NCBI GenBank assembly: GCA_900548695.1
Contig: URLC01000002.1
Coordinates: forward strand, 251,352-315,351
Reading direction: 5' to 3'
Length of the DNA stretch: 64,000 bases
Source: an uncultured Mycoplasmatota bacterium
GTDB taxonomy: Bacteria; Bacillota_I; Bacilli_A; RF39; UBA660
The position numbers were made by a program, and so were the translations under genes. Of this stretch, positions 51,455 through 58,905 are shown piece by piece. The notes under the pieces were generated by a model. It did no database searches. It saw nothing but the letters and a program-made list of their open reading frames with translations, and was not told the origin of the DNA. Within the stretch, counting starts at the first letter, position 1. Each line of letters starts with the position of its first letter.

Positions 51455-52725
51455 AATCTAGAAAAACAAAGTTAAGTCGTCAATTAATATTTTTGATAGG
51501 TGTAGCCTTTGTAATTTTATTTATTTCCTTAGGTGTTATTCTTCCTAAAATGTTGATTCCAGTAGCTGAAAAAAATATTTATACCTACTTAAGTGAACCG
51601 TTAAAATTTGTAGGAGATAATCGAATTGATAAATCTTTACTTAATACGGAAGTTGCTTATATTTATATTGTTGATGATGCAGTGATAGCCAGTGAAAATA
51701 TTCGACAAGTAATAAATATTAAAGATACTAAAAAGTTATTATCCTATATAAAAGATGATTATGGTAAATTTAACTATAATCACAATACTTACTACTACTA
51801 TACAATTACTAAAGATGAAATTATAAAAGTTGCTATCTCAAATGATAGTTATATAAACAAAACAAAAGAATCAATTTTGAAAGCTATCTTTCCAATAGTT
51901 TTAAGTACTTGTTTATTGATTGGTTTAATGTTAGTTATTTGGTCTTCGTTTATTGTTAAAAAGATTGAAAAACTAAAAGATAAGATAGATCATATCGATA
52001 ATACAGATTATAATCATAATATTAATTTTGAGATTGATGATGAAATAAAGTCTCTCGCATTAGCAATCGAAGATATGCGACTTTCTCTAATTAACCAAGA
52101 AGAATATCGTAATCAAATGTATCAAAATATATCACATGATTTTAAGACACCTCTCACCGTTATAAAATCATATATTGAAGCTGTTGAAGATAAGGTTGAA
52201 GATAGTGATACAGCACTTCAAGTTATCAAAGAACAGACGAATAAATTAGAACAAAAAGTACACTCACTTCTTTACTTAAATAAACTAGATTATCTCAAAA
52301 ATTCTAAAAATATAGAAAATAAATTGGTTGATATGAACGAAATTATTAATAGCGAAGTTGAAAAGTTTAAATTCCATAGAAAAGAAATTAATTTTATTAC
52401 GGAAATTGATAAAAAATCAAAATATTATGGTACTATGGAACATTGGGAAACCGTTTTTGACAATTTATTAGGGAATTTTATGAGATATGCGAACACTACT
52501 ATAAAAATTACTGCAAAACAAAACAAACTTATCTTGTACAATGATGGAGAACACATTGCAGATGATTTCCTTGAAGGAATCTTTACTCCGTTCCGTAAGG
52601 GAATCAAAGGAGAGTTTGGTTTAGGACTATCGATTGTTAAAAAGACATTAAATATTATGGATTATGATGTAACGATTAAAAATGAGAAAAAAGGTGTATC
52701 CTTTACCATTAGAAGAAATTCTTAA
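51451..52725 (+). CDS. Sensor histidine kinase
   Basis: A 424-residue membrane kinase. Helices at about 12-33 and 147-169 flank an extracytoplasmic sensor of about 110 residues rich in Asp and Tyr. A HAMP-like stretch follows, then the HisKA domain with H229 in NISHDFKTPL, the N box WETVFDNLLGNFMRYA at 332-347, NDGEHI near 364 and the glycine loop FGLGLSI near 389. It should phosphorylate the adjacent regulator. The signal is unknown. No transporter of the BceAB or VanRS-target type is next to it. Confidence 0.94.
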   Translation: MKSRKTKLSRQLIFLIGVAFVILFISLGVILPKMLIPVAEKNIYTYLSEPLKFVGDNRIDKSLLNTEVAYIYIVDDAVIASENIRQVINIKDTKKLLSYIKDDYGKFNYNHNTYYYYTITKDEIIKVAISNDSYINKTKESILKAIFPIVLSTCLLIGLMLVIWSSFIVKKIEKLKDKIDHIDNTDYNHNINFEIDDEIKSLALAIEDMRLSLINQEEYRNQMYQNISHDFKTPLTVIKSYIEAVEDKVEDSDTALQVIKEQTNKLEQKVHSLLYLNKLDYLKNSKNIENKLVDMNEIINSEVEKFKFHRKEINFITEIDKKSKYYGTMEHWETVFDNLLGNFMRYANTTIKITAKQNKLILYNDGEHIADDFLEGIFTPFRKGIKGEFGLGLSIVKKTLNIMDYDVTIKNEKKGVSFTIRRNS

Positions 52726-52745
52726 AATAGAATTTCTTTTTTTGG
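52714..52745 (+). terminator. Terminator of the two-component operon
   Basis: AGAAATTC (52714-52721) pairs with GAATTTCT (52730-52737 plus one), then T. The kinase's last codons lie in the left arm. Confidence 0.75.
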
Positions 52746-52769
52746 TTATATTATGATTAGGTGATGGTA

Positions 52770-53534
52770 ATGAGAATACTAATTACTGGAGCTAGTTCAG
52801 GAATAGGTTATAAGTTAGGGGTAGAGCTTGCTAAAAGAGGACACTTAGTTTATATGACTTGTCGAACAGTAAAAGAAGTGTTTTGGTTAAGAAAAAAATT
52901 AAAAATGGAAGAGGTCTTGGCTTTTTGTTTTAAGCTTGATTTATTAACGGATGATATTTATTTGGTGAGAAAATTAGAGATTGATTGTTTGATTAATCAA
53001 GCTGGAATAGGGGTAAGTGGTAGTCTTTTAACAATGAATCATCAAGGGTTAAGAGAAGTTTATGAAACAAATATCTTTCAATCGTTTTTGCTTTTGAAAG
53101 AAGTTTATTGGCAAATGAAAAAGAGAAATATTGCTGGAAAGATTTTTGTTACATCTTCACTTATTTCTTTGTTTCCCATTCCATTTTTGGGAAGTTATTC
53201 TTCTAGTAAAGCAGCTATTTCTATGTTGGTTAAAACTTTACAAAAAGAAGAGAAATTATTGGGTGATACTATTCAGTTTTGTTTAATTGAACCAGGAGCT
53301 TATCACACGGGATTTAATCAGGTTATGGTCGATTCATTTTATAATTATAGTTCATTACCTACAACTATTCCTATTTATCAGAGAAAATTATTTGCATTAT
53401 TAGAATCTAAAAATATTAATCGATTGGTTTTTAAAATTATTAAAGAAATAGAACATAAAAAAACGAAGAAAATTCTTCGCGTTCCTTGGTTACAAGGTAT
53501 ATTTTTAAAAATTTATGAGTTGTTCTTTTGTTAA
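52770..53534 (+). CDS. Short-chain dehydrogenase/reductase
   Basis: A 254-residue NAD(P)-dependent oxidoreductase. TGASSGIG near residue 7 is the cofactor site, NQAG near 84 replaces the usual NNAG, the catalytic serine is in TSSLIS near 135 and YSSSK near 150 has Tyr and Lys. The C-terminus is longer and basic, ending KIYELFFC. Substrate unknown. AGGTGAT at 52759-52765 favours the ATG at 52770 over the earlier in-frame starts. Its TAA interleaves with the opposing gene (shared TTAA at 53531-53534). Confidence 0.9.
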   Translation: MRILITGASSGIGYKLGVELAKRGHLVYMTCRTVKEVFWLRKKLKMEEVLAFCFKLDLLTDDIYLVRKLEIDCLINQAGIGVSGSLLTMNHQGLREVYETNIFQSFLLLKEVYWQMKKRNIAGKIFVTSSLISLFPIPFLGSYSSSKAAISMLVKTLQKEEKLLGDTIQFCLIEPGAYHTGFNQVMVDSFYNYSSLPTTIPIYQRKLFALLESKNINRLVFKIIKEIEHKKTKKILRVPWLQGIFLKIYELFFC

Positions 53535-53869
53535 CGACTTTTTCTTGATTTTTTCATTTGCTTTTTTAGAGTTTTTATTTCAGTTTTGCTCATATTTAGT
53601 GGTACTATAGTTGCTTCGTCTAGATAGGGTATTTTACAACCTATAGCTTTTTGACCATTTTCTTTTATCAGATGGTAGAAGTAATCTTCTGCTTCTTCAT
53701 AAGTTGTTGTAGGATCTCCATTTTCTACTCTGATATATCTTGATAGTTGGTTTCTTCTATAGAAAATAACATTTTCTGTTAATTTTTGTGATTTAAAAAT
53801 TGGTGTTTTACCATCTTTACTATTTGTTAAGATTAGTGTATTTATTGTTCCTTTGTAATATTCTGCCAT
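53531..53869 (-). CDS. Unknown small basic protein
   Basis: I do not recognise this 112-residue protein. It has no signal or membrane segment. A basic C-terminus (KKQMKKSRKSR) and several Tyr/Arg strings (YRRNQLSRYIRVENGD) could suggest nucleic-acid binding, but this is only a guess. GAAGGAGAG precedes the ATG. It is convergent with the SDR gene. Confidence 0.65.
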   Translation of the reverse strand: MAEYYKGTINTLILTNSKDGKTPIFKSQKLTENVIFYRRNQLSRYIRVENGDPTTTYEEAEDYFYHLIKENGQKAIGCKIPYLDEATIVPLNMSKTEIKTLKKQMKKSRKSR

Positions 53870-53942
53870 TATAATCTCTCCTTCGTAATGTATATTATAA
53901 CTATTTTCTTAAATTTTGTATAGAAAAATAATAAAAAAGGTA

Positions 53943-53971
53943 TTGAAATATTATTTTTAATTTGCTATAAT
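53943..53971 (+). promoter_or_regulatory. Promoter of tRNA-Met
   Basis: TTGAAA (53943-53948), 17-bp spacer, TATAAT (53966-53971) with extended TG at 53963-53964. One of the most complete promoters seen. Confidence 0.75.
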
Positions 53972-53989
53972 CATTTTGTTGCAAGAAAT

Positions 53990-54066
53990 GGCGATGTAGC
54001 TCAGCTGGCTAGAGCGCCTGGTTCATACCCAGGAGGTCGGGGGTTCGATTCCCTCCGTCGCTACCA
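53990..54066 (+). tRNA. tRNA-Met (CAT anticodon), elongator type
   Basis: A 77-nt cloverleaf with encoded CCA. The acceptor GGCGATG pairs with CGTCGCT (two G-U pairs), the D arm has GCTCAGCTGGCTAGAGC, the anticodon stem is CCTGG/CCAGG around TTCATAC with anticodon CAT, and the T arm is GGGGGTTCGATTCCCTC. The start G1:U72 pairing and overall likeness to Bacillus elongator tRNA-Met separate it from initiator tRNA, whose 1:72 is unpaired. An Ile2 tRNA with modified CAT cannot be fully excluded. Confidence 0.95.
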
Positions 54067-54076
54067 TTTGTATATT

Positions 54077-54101
54077 ACTCAGGTTAGCCTGAGTTTTTTT
54101 A
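54077..54101 (+). terminator. Terminator after tRNA-Met
   Basis: ACTCAGG (54077-54083) pairs with CCTGAGT (54088-54094), TTAG loop, T-run. Confidence 0.9.
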
Positions 54102-54104
54102 TTA

Positions 54105-54395
54105 TTAAATATAAAAAATTGGGGAAGTTGTTGGCGACGGAGGTGTTTTTGTCTCTCTGATAGGTTGTTTTATTTCATCATCTTTCATAGCACCAGCTAT
54201 TTTAAAGATAGCTTTTGCATTGGAAAAGATCGGTTTTATTTGATAGACAACAGGGATTGCTTGATTAATTACACCTAAAGTTTTTTGGGTTCCTTCTAAC
54301 AAACTACTCCATTTAACTGTTTTTAAAGCAGATAAAGAACGAGAGAATAAGCCAGCTTTTGGAATAGAACTCATCATATATGGATTAGGATACAT
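54105..54395 (-). CDS. YqfQ/VrrA-like small protein
   Basis: A 96-residue protein starting MYPNPYMM. The central stretch LLEGTQKTLGVINQAIPVVYQIKPIFSNAKAIFKIAGAM resembles the conserved core of YqfQ (VrrA family), a Firmicutes protein found near nfo in Bacillus; here it lies elsewhere. The tail is Pro/Thr/Ser-rich. Function unknown. GAGGTGAAG precedes the ATG. The assignment rests on pattern likeness only. Confidence 0.6.
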   Translation of the reverse strand: MYPNPYMMSSIPKAGLFSRSLSALKTVKWSSLLEGTQKTLGVINQAIPVVYQIKPIFSNAKAIFKIAGAMKDDEIKQPIRETKTPPSPTTSPIFYI

Positions 54396-54466
54396 GTCTT
54401 CACCTCTTACTTTTAATATATGTCAATTTGTATAAAATGTTCATTTCTTTATTTTCAAAAAAAAGT

Positions 54467-54475
54467 TGATATGAT
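54467..54475 (+). promoter_or_regulatory. Extended -10 of pilC
   Basis: TG-a-TATGAT, 16 nt ahead of AAGGAG. Confidence 0.55.
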
Positions 54476-54506
54476 ATACTTATAAAAGAATAAGGAGTGA
54501 TGCAAT

Positions 54507-56018
54507 GTGGGAGTACTAGAAAAACCTTTTATCGCAGTTTACCATGGAGTTAAGAAGATTGGTGAGTTACCTAAGAGATTATTTTCTAAGACAGAAAATG
54601 CAGCTTTAAAAATGCAAGATGCTCAGGCTTTAAAGCAGGCGGAAATAGAGAGTGCTGTTCCAACAGAAAAGAAAAAGAGAACCCCTTTTTTTTCTAAACG
54701 CCAGAAAAAAGAAGAGTCAGTAGAAACTTTAGAATCAAAAACGGATACTCCTATGAATACTCCTAGTAATGTGGATTCTTCTTCCAAAGGAGAACAAAAA
54801 GAAGAAAGACCACTTATTAAGTATCGGTATGTTGTTATTAACGCTATGGGAAAAAAAGAAAATGGGACATTTGAAGCAGAAACCGAAGATGAGGTTAGAA
54901 ACTTTTTATTGTCTCAGGATTATGAAATTGTTTCTATTAAAGTACGTCCTGCTTACGATATTGATCTTAATGATCATGCTAAGATGAAGATAGGGGATTT
55001 ATCATTTGCTTTGACGCAGTTATCTACTTATATTCGTTCTGGTATTCCATTAGTTGATGCAGTTAAAATTTTAGCCAAACAATCTACTAAACCGGCTAGT
55101 AAAAAGTCTTTTCAAAGATTGGTTTATGAACTTTTAAAAGGTGAAAGTTTGTCTAATGCGATGATGAAACAAGAAAAAGTTTTTCCTAAGTTATTGATAA
55201 ACATGGTCAAGACAGCTGAAATGACAGGAGATTTGCCTTCTATTTTAGATGATATGGCTGATTACTATACAACTATGGAAAGAACTAGAAAGCAAATGAA
55301 GAGTGCAATGACTTATCCGGTTGTTGTTTTGACAATTGCTTTTGGTGTTTTGATTTTTATGCTTACTTATTTAGTTCCACAATTTGCAAGTATGTTTGAA
55401 AGTAATGATGCAGAATTACCAGCTATCACTTTAGCTGTTTTGGGGGCTAGTGATTTTATTAAAGCAAACTGGCTTATTTTATTGATAGCTGTTGTTGGAA
55501 TTGTAATTTGTTTTATGATTGCCTATAAGAAAGTTTTAAGCTTTCGTACAGGAGTTCAAACTTTTCTTATGCATGTTCCTGTACTTAAAAGCATTATTAT
55601 TTATAACGAAGTTGCTAATTTTACAAAGACATTTGCTTCTTTACTTAATCATGGGGTATTTATTACAGATAGTATGGAAATTTTATCAAAAATTACAAAC
55701 AATGAAGTTTATAAGCGAATTATTAACAAAACGTTACATAATCTTGGAAAAGGAGATTCTATTTCAGAATCATTTAGAGGTGAGTGGGCATTTCCAGTTG
55801 TTGCTTATGAAATGCTAGTTACTGGAGAATCTACTGGTCAGTTAGGATTGATGATGGAAAAAGTTGCTGATCACTTCCAAGCTTTACATAAATCAGTAAT
55901 TGATCAGTTGAAAAGTTTAATGGAACCACTTATGATTTGTGCTTTGGCTGTCATTGTTGGTATTATTTTATTGTCTATTGTTGAACCGATGTTTAGTATT
56001 TATGGACAAATGCAATAA
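54507..56018 (+). CDS. pilC: Type IV pilus platform protein (PilC/GspF)
   Basis: The inner-membrane platform on which the PilB motor acts, 503 residues. Two GspF domains follow each other: LSFALTQLSTYIRSGIPLVDAVKILA near 165 and the matching NFTKTFASLLNHGVFITDSMEIL in the second half, with three membrane helices overall. Unlike the family norm, about 100 residues come before the first conserved part, rich in Lys, Glu, Ser and Thr (KKKRTPFFSKRQKK). AAGGAG at 54492-54497 serves a GTG start at 54507; an overlapping ATG at 54505 would encode only four residues before a stop. pilD follows 11 nt on. Confidence 0.92.
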   Translation: MGVLEKPFIAVYHGVKKIGELPKRLFSKTENAALKMQDAQALKQAEIESAVPTEKKKRTPFFSKRQKKEESVETLESKTDTPMNTPSNVDSSSKGEQKEERPLIKYRYVVINAMGKKENGTFEAETEDEVRNFLLSQDYEIVSIKVRPAYDIDLNDHAKMKIGDLSFALTQLSTYIRSGIPLVDAVKILAKQSTKPASKKSFQRLVYELLKGESLSNAMMKQEKVFPKLLINMVKTAEMTGDLPSILDDMADYYTTMERTRKQMKSAMTYPVVVLTIAFGVLIFMLTYLVPQFASMFESNDAELPAITLAVLGASDFIKANWLILLIAVVGIVICFMIAYKKVLSFRTGVQTFLMHVPVLKSIIIYNEVANFTKTFASLLNHGVFITDSMEILSKITNNEVYKRIINKTLHNLGKGDSISESFRGEWAFPVVAYEMLVTGESTGQLGLMMEKVADHFQALHKSVIDQLKSLMEPLMICALAVIVGIILLSIVEPMFSIYGQMQ

Positions 56019-56029
56019 GGAGGGTAATT

Positions 56030-56791
56030 ATGGATATTTTATATTTAATTATCTTTTTTATTTTAGGGTGTTTTTTAGGTGGATTTTATACGGTATTAGG
56101 AGAAAGACTTGCTACTGAAGATTATCATATATTTCCTTATCGTTGTAATCTATGTCAGCAGTCTCTTTCCTTCTTAGAATCCTTGCCCATTTTTTCTTAC
56201 TTGTTTTTAAGAGGAAAATGTCGCTATTGCCATAAAAAAATTGATATTTTAGAACTTTTAATGGAACTTTTTACAGGTGTTTTGTTTGCTGTCTCTTTTT
56301 ATAGTTTTGGGTTTTCTTGGGAACTTCTCATAGCGCTAGGAATTGTTTCTTTGCTTATTATTGTGACAGTTAGTGATTTAAATTATTTAATTATTCCTGA
56401 TGAAGTGTTGATTTTTTTTGTTCTTTATTTTGTTATTGTACAATTTTTAATTGGAGGACCAATTCTTGTTTTAAAGAGATTACTTACTGGGGCATTTTTA
56501 TTTTTATTAATGTATTTTATTATGTGGTTAGGAGAGAAGGTTTTAAAAAAAGAAAGTCTTGGTGGTGGGGATGTTAAAATGATGTTTTTGTTTGGACTGG
56601 TTTTAGATCCTTTACTTGGTACTATTACAATTTTCTTAGGAAGTTTATTTGCCTTACCAATGTCTTTATTTTTACTTTATAAGAATGATGAGAAGATGAT
56701 TCCTTTTGGACCGTTTTTGTTGATGGCGTTTGCTTTTATTTATTTTACAAAGTTGACACCAGATATGATTGTTGCATGGCTTGGTATTTAG
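56030..56791 (+). CDS. pilD: Prepilin peptidase PilD
   Basis: Cleaves prepilin leaders and N-methylates the new end. The 253-residue A24 aspartic protease has the N-terminal methylase-type zinc motif with four cysteines (CNLC near 43 and CRYC near 67). Catalytic aspartates lie in SDLNYLIIPDE near 123 and GGGDVKM near 183. About eight helices are visible. It follows pilC after 11 nt with GGAGGG as ribosome site, so they form one operon. Substrates should be the five prepilins of this window. Confidence 0.94.
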   Translation: MDILYLIIFFILGCFLGGFYTVLGERLATEDYHIFPYRCNLCQQSLSFLESLPIFSYLFLRGKCRYCHKKIDILELLMELFTGVLFAVSFYSFGFSWELLIALGIVSLLIIVTVSDLNYLIIPDEVLIFFVLYFVIVQFLIGGPILVLKRLLTGAFLFLLMYFIMWLGEKVLKKESLGGGDVKMMFLFGLVLDPLLGTITIFLGSLFALPMSLFLLYKNDEKMIPFGPFLLMAFAFIYFTKLTPDMIVAWLGI

Positions 56792-56849
56792 GGGAAGTTT
56801 TACTTTCTTTTTTTTTTATTATGTTGTACGATAGTTTGTAGGTGATTAG

Positions 56850-58154
56850 ATGAAGACGAGAACAATTTTACCAGCAGATACTTATCTTGTGATTAATAAG
56901 ACGGTATTAAATGATTCTGATAGGAAACTTATTAGTATGTTATATCAACCTATTATTGGTTATACAGCAGTTGCTTTATATTTTAGTTTACTTGATGATT
57001 TGGATCGATTACAAATTATGAGTCATGATTTGACACATCATCATTTAATGGCTACTATGCAGTTAAAACTGGAAGATATAGTTATTGCTAGAGAAAAATT
57101 AGAGGCTTGTGGACTTTTAAAGACTTATTATAAGGCAGGAAGTATTAATCAGTATGTTTATTTAATATATTCACCGATGAACGCACATGAGTTTTTTAAT
57201 CATCCAATTTTAAATGTGGTTTTATATAATAATCTAGGCAAAAAAGAGTATGATAGAATTGTTAATTATTTTAAGATTCCTAATATAAATATGAAAGAGT
57301 ATGAAGATGTTACCGCTTGTTTTGATGAGGTATTTACTTCAGTTAGAGGTACGGTTTTAGAAATATCGCAAGATGTTACTAGGCGAGAAACTAATAATGT
57401 ATTACTTAATAGAGGGATAGATTTTAATTTACTTATTTCTAGTATTCCTTCTAGCATGGTTTCGGAGCGGTGCTTTACAAAAGAAGTAAAAGAATTTATC
57501 AATGCACTTAGTTTTACATATCAACTTGATACTTTGGCTATGCAGGGACTTGTTAGGGATAGTTTAAATGAAAGAGGACTTATTGATAAGCCATTGCTTA
57601 GAAAAAGTTGTAGAGAGTATTATCAGTTTGAAAATAGTGGCGATTTACCAACTTTAATTTATAATAAGCAACCAGAGTATTTAAAGAAACCAATGGGAGA
57701 TAATTCTAAGTGGGCCAAGATGGTTTATGCTTTTGAAAATTTAACACCTTATCAGTTTTTAAAAGCAAAGTATAAGGGAGCAGAGCCAACTGATCGGGAT
57801 AAACGATTGATTGAGAGTTTACTTATTGATCAAAAGTTGAATCCAGGAGTTGTCAATGTGTTAATTGCTTATGTTTTAAAAATAAATCATGAACAATTAA
57901 AGAAAAGTTATGTTGAAACGATTGCTGGTCAGTGGAAGAGATTAAATATTGAAACTGTAGAAGAAGCTATGAAAATTGCGGAAAAAGAGCACAAAAAGAT
58001 TAAAAGAGTTCTCGTAAAAGACAAAACTAGTAAAAATACTACACAAAAGAAAGAGGCTACGTTACCTGCTTGGTTTAATAAAGAATTAGAAAACAAAGAG
58101 ACAACCCAAGAGGAGGAAGAGGAGTTAAATCGTATTTTAAGTGAATTAGTGTGA
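56850..58154 (+). CDS. dnaB: Replication initiation/membrane attachment protein DnaB (Firmicutes type)
   Basis: A 434-residue helicase-loading factor, not the helicase. The N-terminal winged-helix part begins LNDSDRKLISMLYQPIIGYTAVALYFSL. The C-terminal DnaB/DnaD domain is at about 305-390 with ESLLIDQKLNPGVVNVLIAYVL and YVETIAGQWKRLNIETVEEAM. It loads the replicative helicase together with DnaD and DnaI. In Bacillus dnaI follows directly; here an HD gene with its own promoter does, so DnaI must be elsewhere or replaced. AGGTGAT precedes the ATG. Confidence 0.92.
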   Translation: MKTRTILPADTYLVINKTVLNDSDRKLISMLYQPIIGYTAVALYFSLLDDLDRLQIMSHDLTHHHLMATMQLKLEDIVIAREKLEACGLLKTYYKAGSINQYVYLIYSPMNAHEFFNHPILNVVLYNNLGKKEYDRIVNYFKIPNINMKEYEDVTACFDEVFTSVRGTVLEISQDVTRRETNNVLLNRGIDFNLLISSIPSSMVSERCFTKEVKEFINALSFTYQLDTLAMQGLVRDSLNERGLIDKPLLRKSCREYYQFENSGDLPTLIYNKQPEYLKKPMGDNSKWAKMVYAFENLTPYQFLKAKYKGAEPTDRDKRLIESLLIDQKLNPGVVNVLIAYVLKINHEQLKKSYVETIAGQWKRLNIETVEEAMKIAEKEHKKIKRVLVKDKTSKNTTQKKEATLPAWFNKELENKETTQEEEEELNRILSELV

Positions 58155-58184
58155 TTTGCATTAATTCTTTTTTTATGCTATAAT
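58155..58184 (+). promoter_or_regulatory. Promoter upstream of the HD gene
   Basis: TTTGCA (58155-58160), 18-bp spacer, TATAAT (58179-58184), extended TG at 58176-58177. A second candidate, TG-g-TATCAT, lies at 58276-58284. Confidence 0.55.
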
Positions 58185-58196
58185 GTCGTTTGTGTG

Positions 58197-58233
58197 CAAT
58201 ACTAATGTCTGTTTGTCAATTGACATGGTATTG
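58197..58233 (+). other. Leader hairpin in the 5' untranslated region
   Basis: CAATAC (58197-58202) pairs with GTATTG (58228-58233) and ATGTC (58205-58209) with GACAT (58222-58226), with a small internal loop. The loop region carries a 12-bp palindrome TGTCAATTGACA (58214-58225). No T-run follows, so it is not a terminator. Confidence 0.45.
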
Positions 58234-58337
58234 TAATTCGAACTTTGTGTAAATATTGCTAGTTATTTGGTTCTATGGTATCATTATAGAGTAAGAATTT
58301 GCATAAAATATATAGGAAATAGGAAAAGGATGTTTAT

Positions 58338-58838
58338 ATGAATCATTATATAGATGAAGAGTTTGAACGTATTGTTAGTCCAATTCTTGAAATAGATGAG
58401 TTTAATCAAACTAAGTTTATTACACATCATGGAATTACTAGATATGATCACTCTATGAGAGTTGCTTATTTATCTTATAAAGTTAGTAAAGCATTGCGAC
58501 TTAATTATAAAGAAGTGACTGAGGCGGCGTTATTACATGATTTCTTTTTAAATGAGGTCGATCATGAAAATAGAACGGAACGTCTTAGACGTCATCCAGA
58601 GTATGCTGTTAATAATGCTTCTAAATATTTAGATTTAACAGAGATGCAAAAGGATATTATTAAGACACATATGTTTCCAGTTACTTTTACTCCACCTAAA
58701 TATTTAGAAAGTTGGATTGTCGATTTTATGGATGATGTCGCAGCTCTTTATGAGGGCGGTTATCGTATACATAAGGAACTTAGAGCAATTTCCATGTTAT
58801 TTGTGTTTTTTGTAGTTAATTTTGTAAAAATGAGGTAA
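58338..58838 (+). CDS. HD-domain phosphohydrolase
   Basis: A 166-residue HD hydrolase. The motif order is HHGITRYDHSMRVAYLSY near 29, LLHDFF near 64, the late H in RRHPEYA near 84 and IKTHMFP near 107. It is reminiscent of YqeK (diadenosine tetraphosphatase) but lacks enough distinctive sequence to name it. Long leader with a hairpin and two promoter candidates. GGAAAAGG precedes the ATG. A terminator follows. Confidence 0.78.
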   Translation: MNHYIDEEFERIVSPILEIDEFNQTKFITHHGITRYDHSMRVAYLSYKVSKALRLNYKEVTEAALLHDFFLNEVDHENRTERLRRHPEYAVNNASKYLDLTEMQKDIIKTHMFPVTFTPPKYLESWIVDFMDDVAALYEGGYRIHKELRAISMLFVFFVVNFVKMR

Positions 58839-58839
58839 T

Positions 58840-58864
58840 AAGGGATTTTTTCCCTTTTTTTTAT
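58840..58864 (+). terminator. Terminator after the HD gene
   Basis: AAGGGA (58840-58845) pairs with TCCCTT (58851-58856), then T. Confidence 0.8.
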
Positions 58865-58874
58865 TTATTTTTTA

Positions 58875-58883
58875 TGATATACT
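58875..58883 (+). promoter_or_regulatory. Extended -10 of the pyrophosphatase operon
   Basis: TG-a-TATACT. Confidence 0.55.
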
Positions 58884-58905
58884 TTTGCAAGAAAGAAGTG
58901 ATGAT

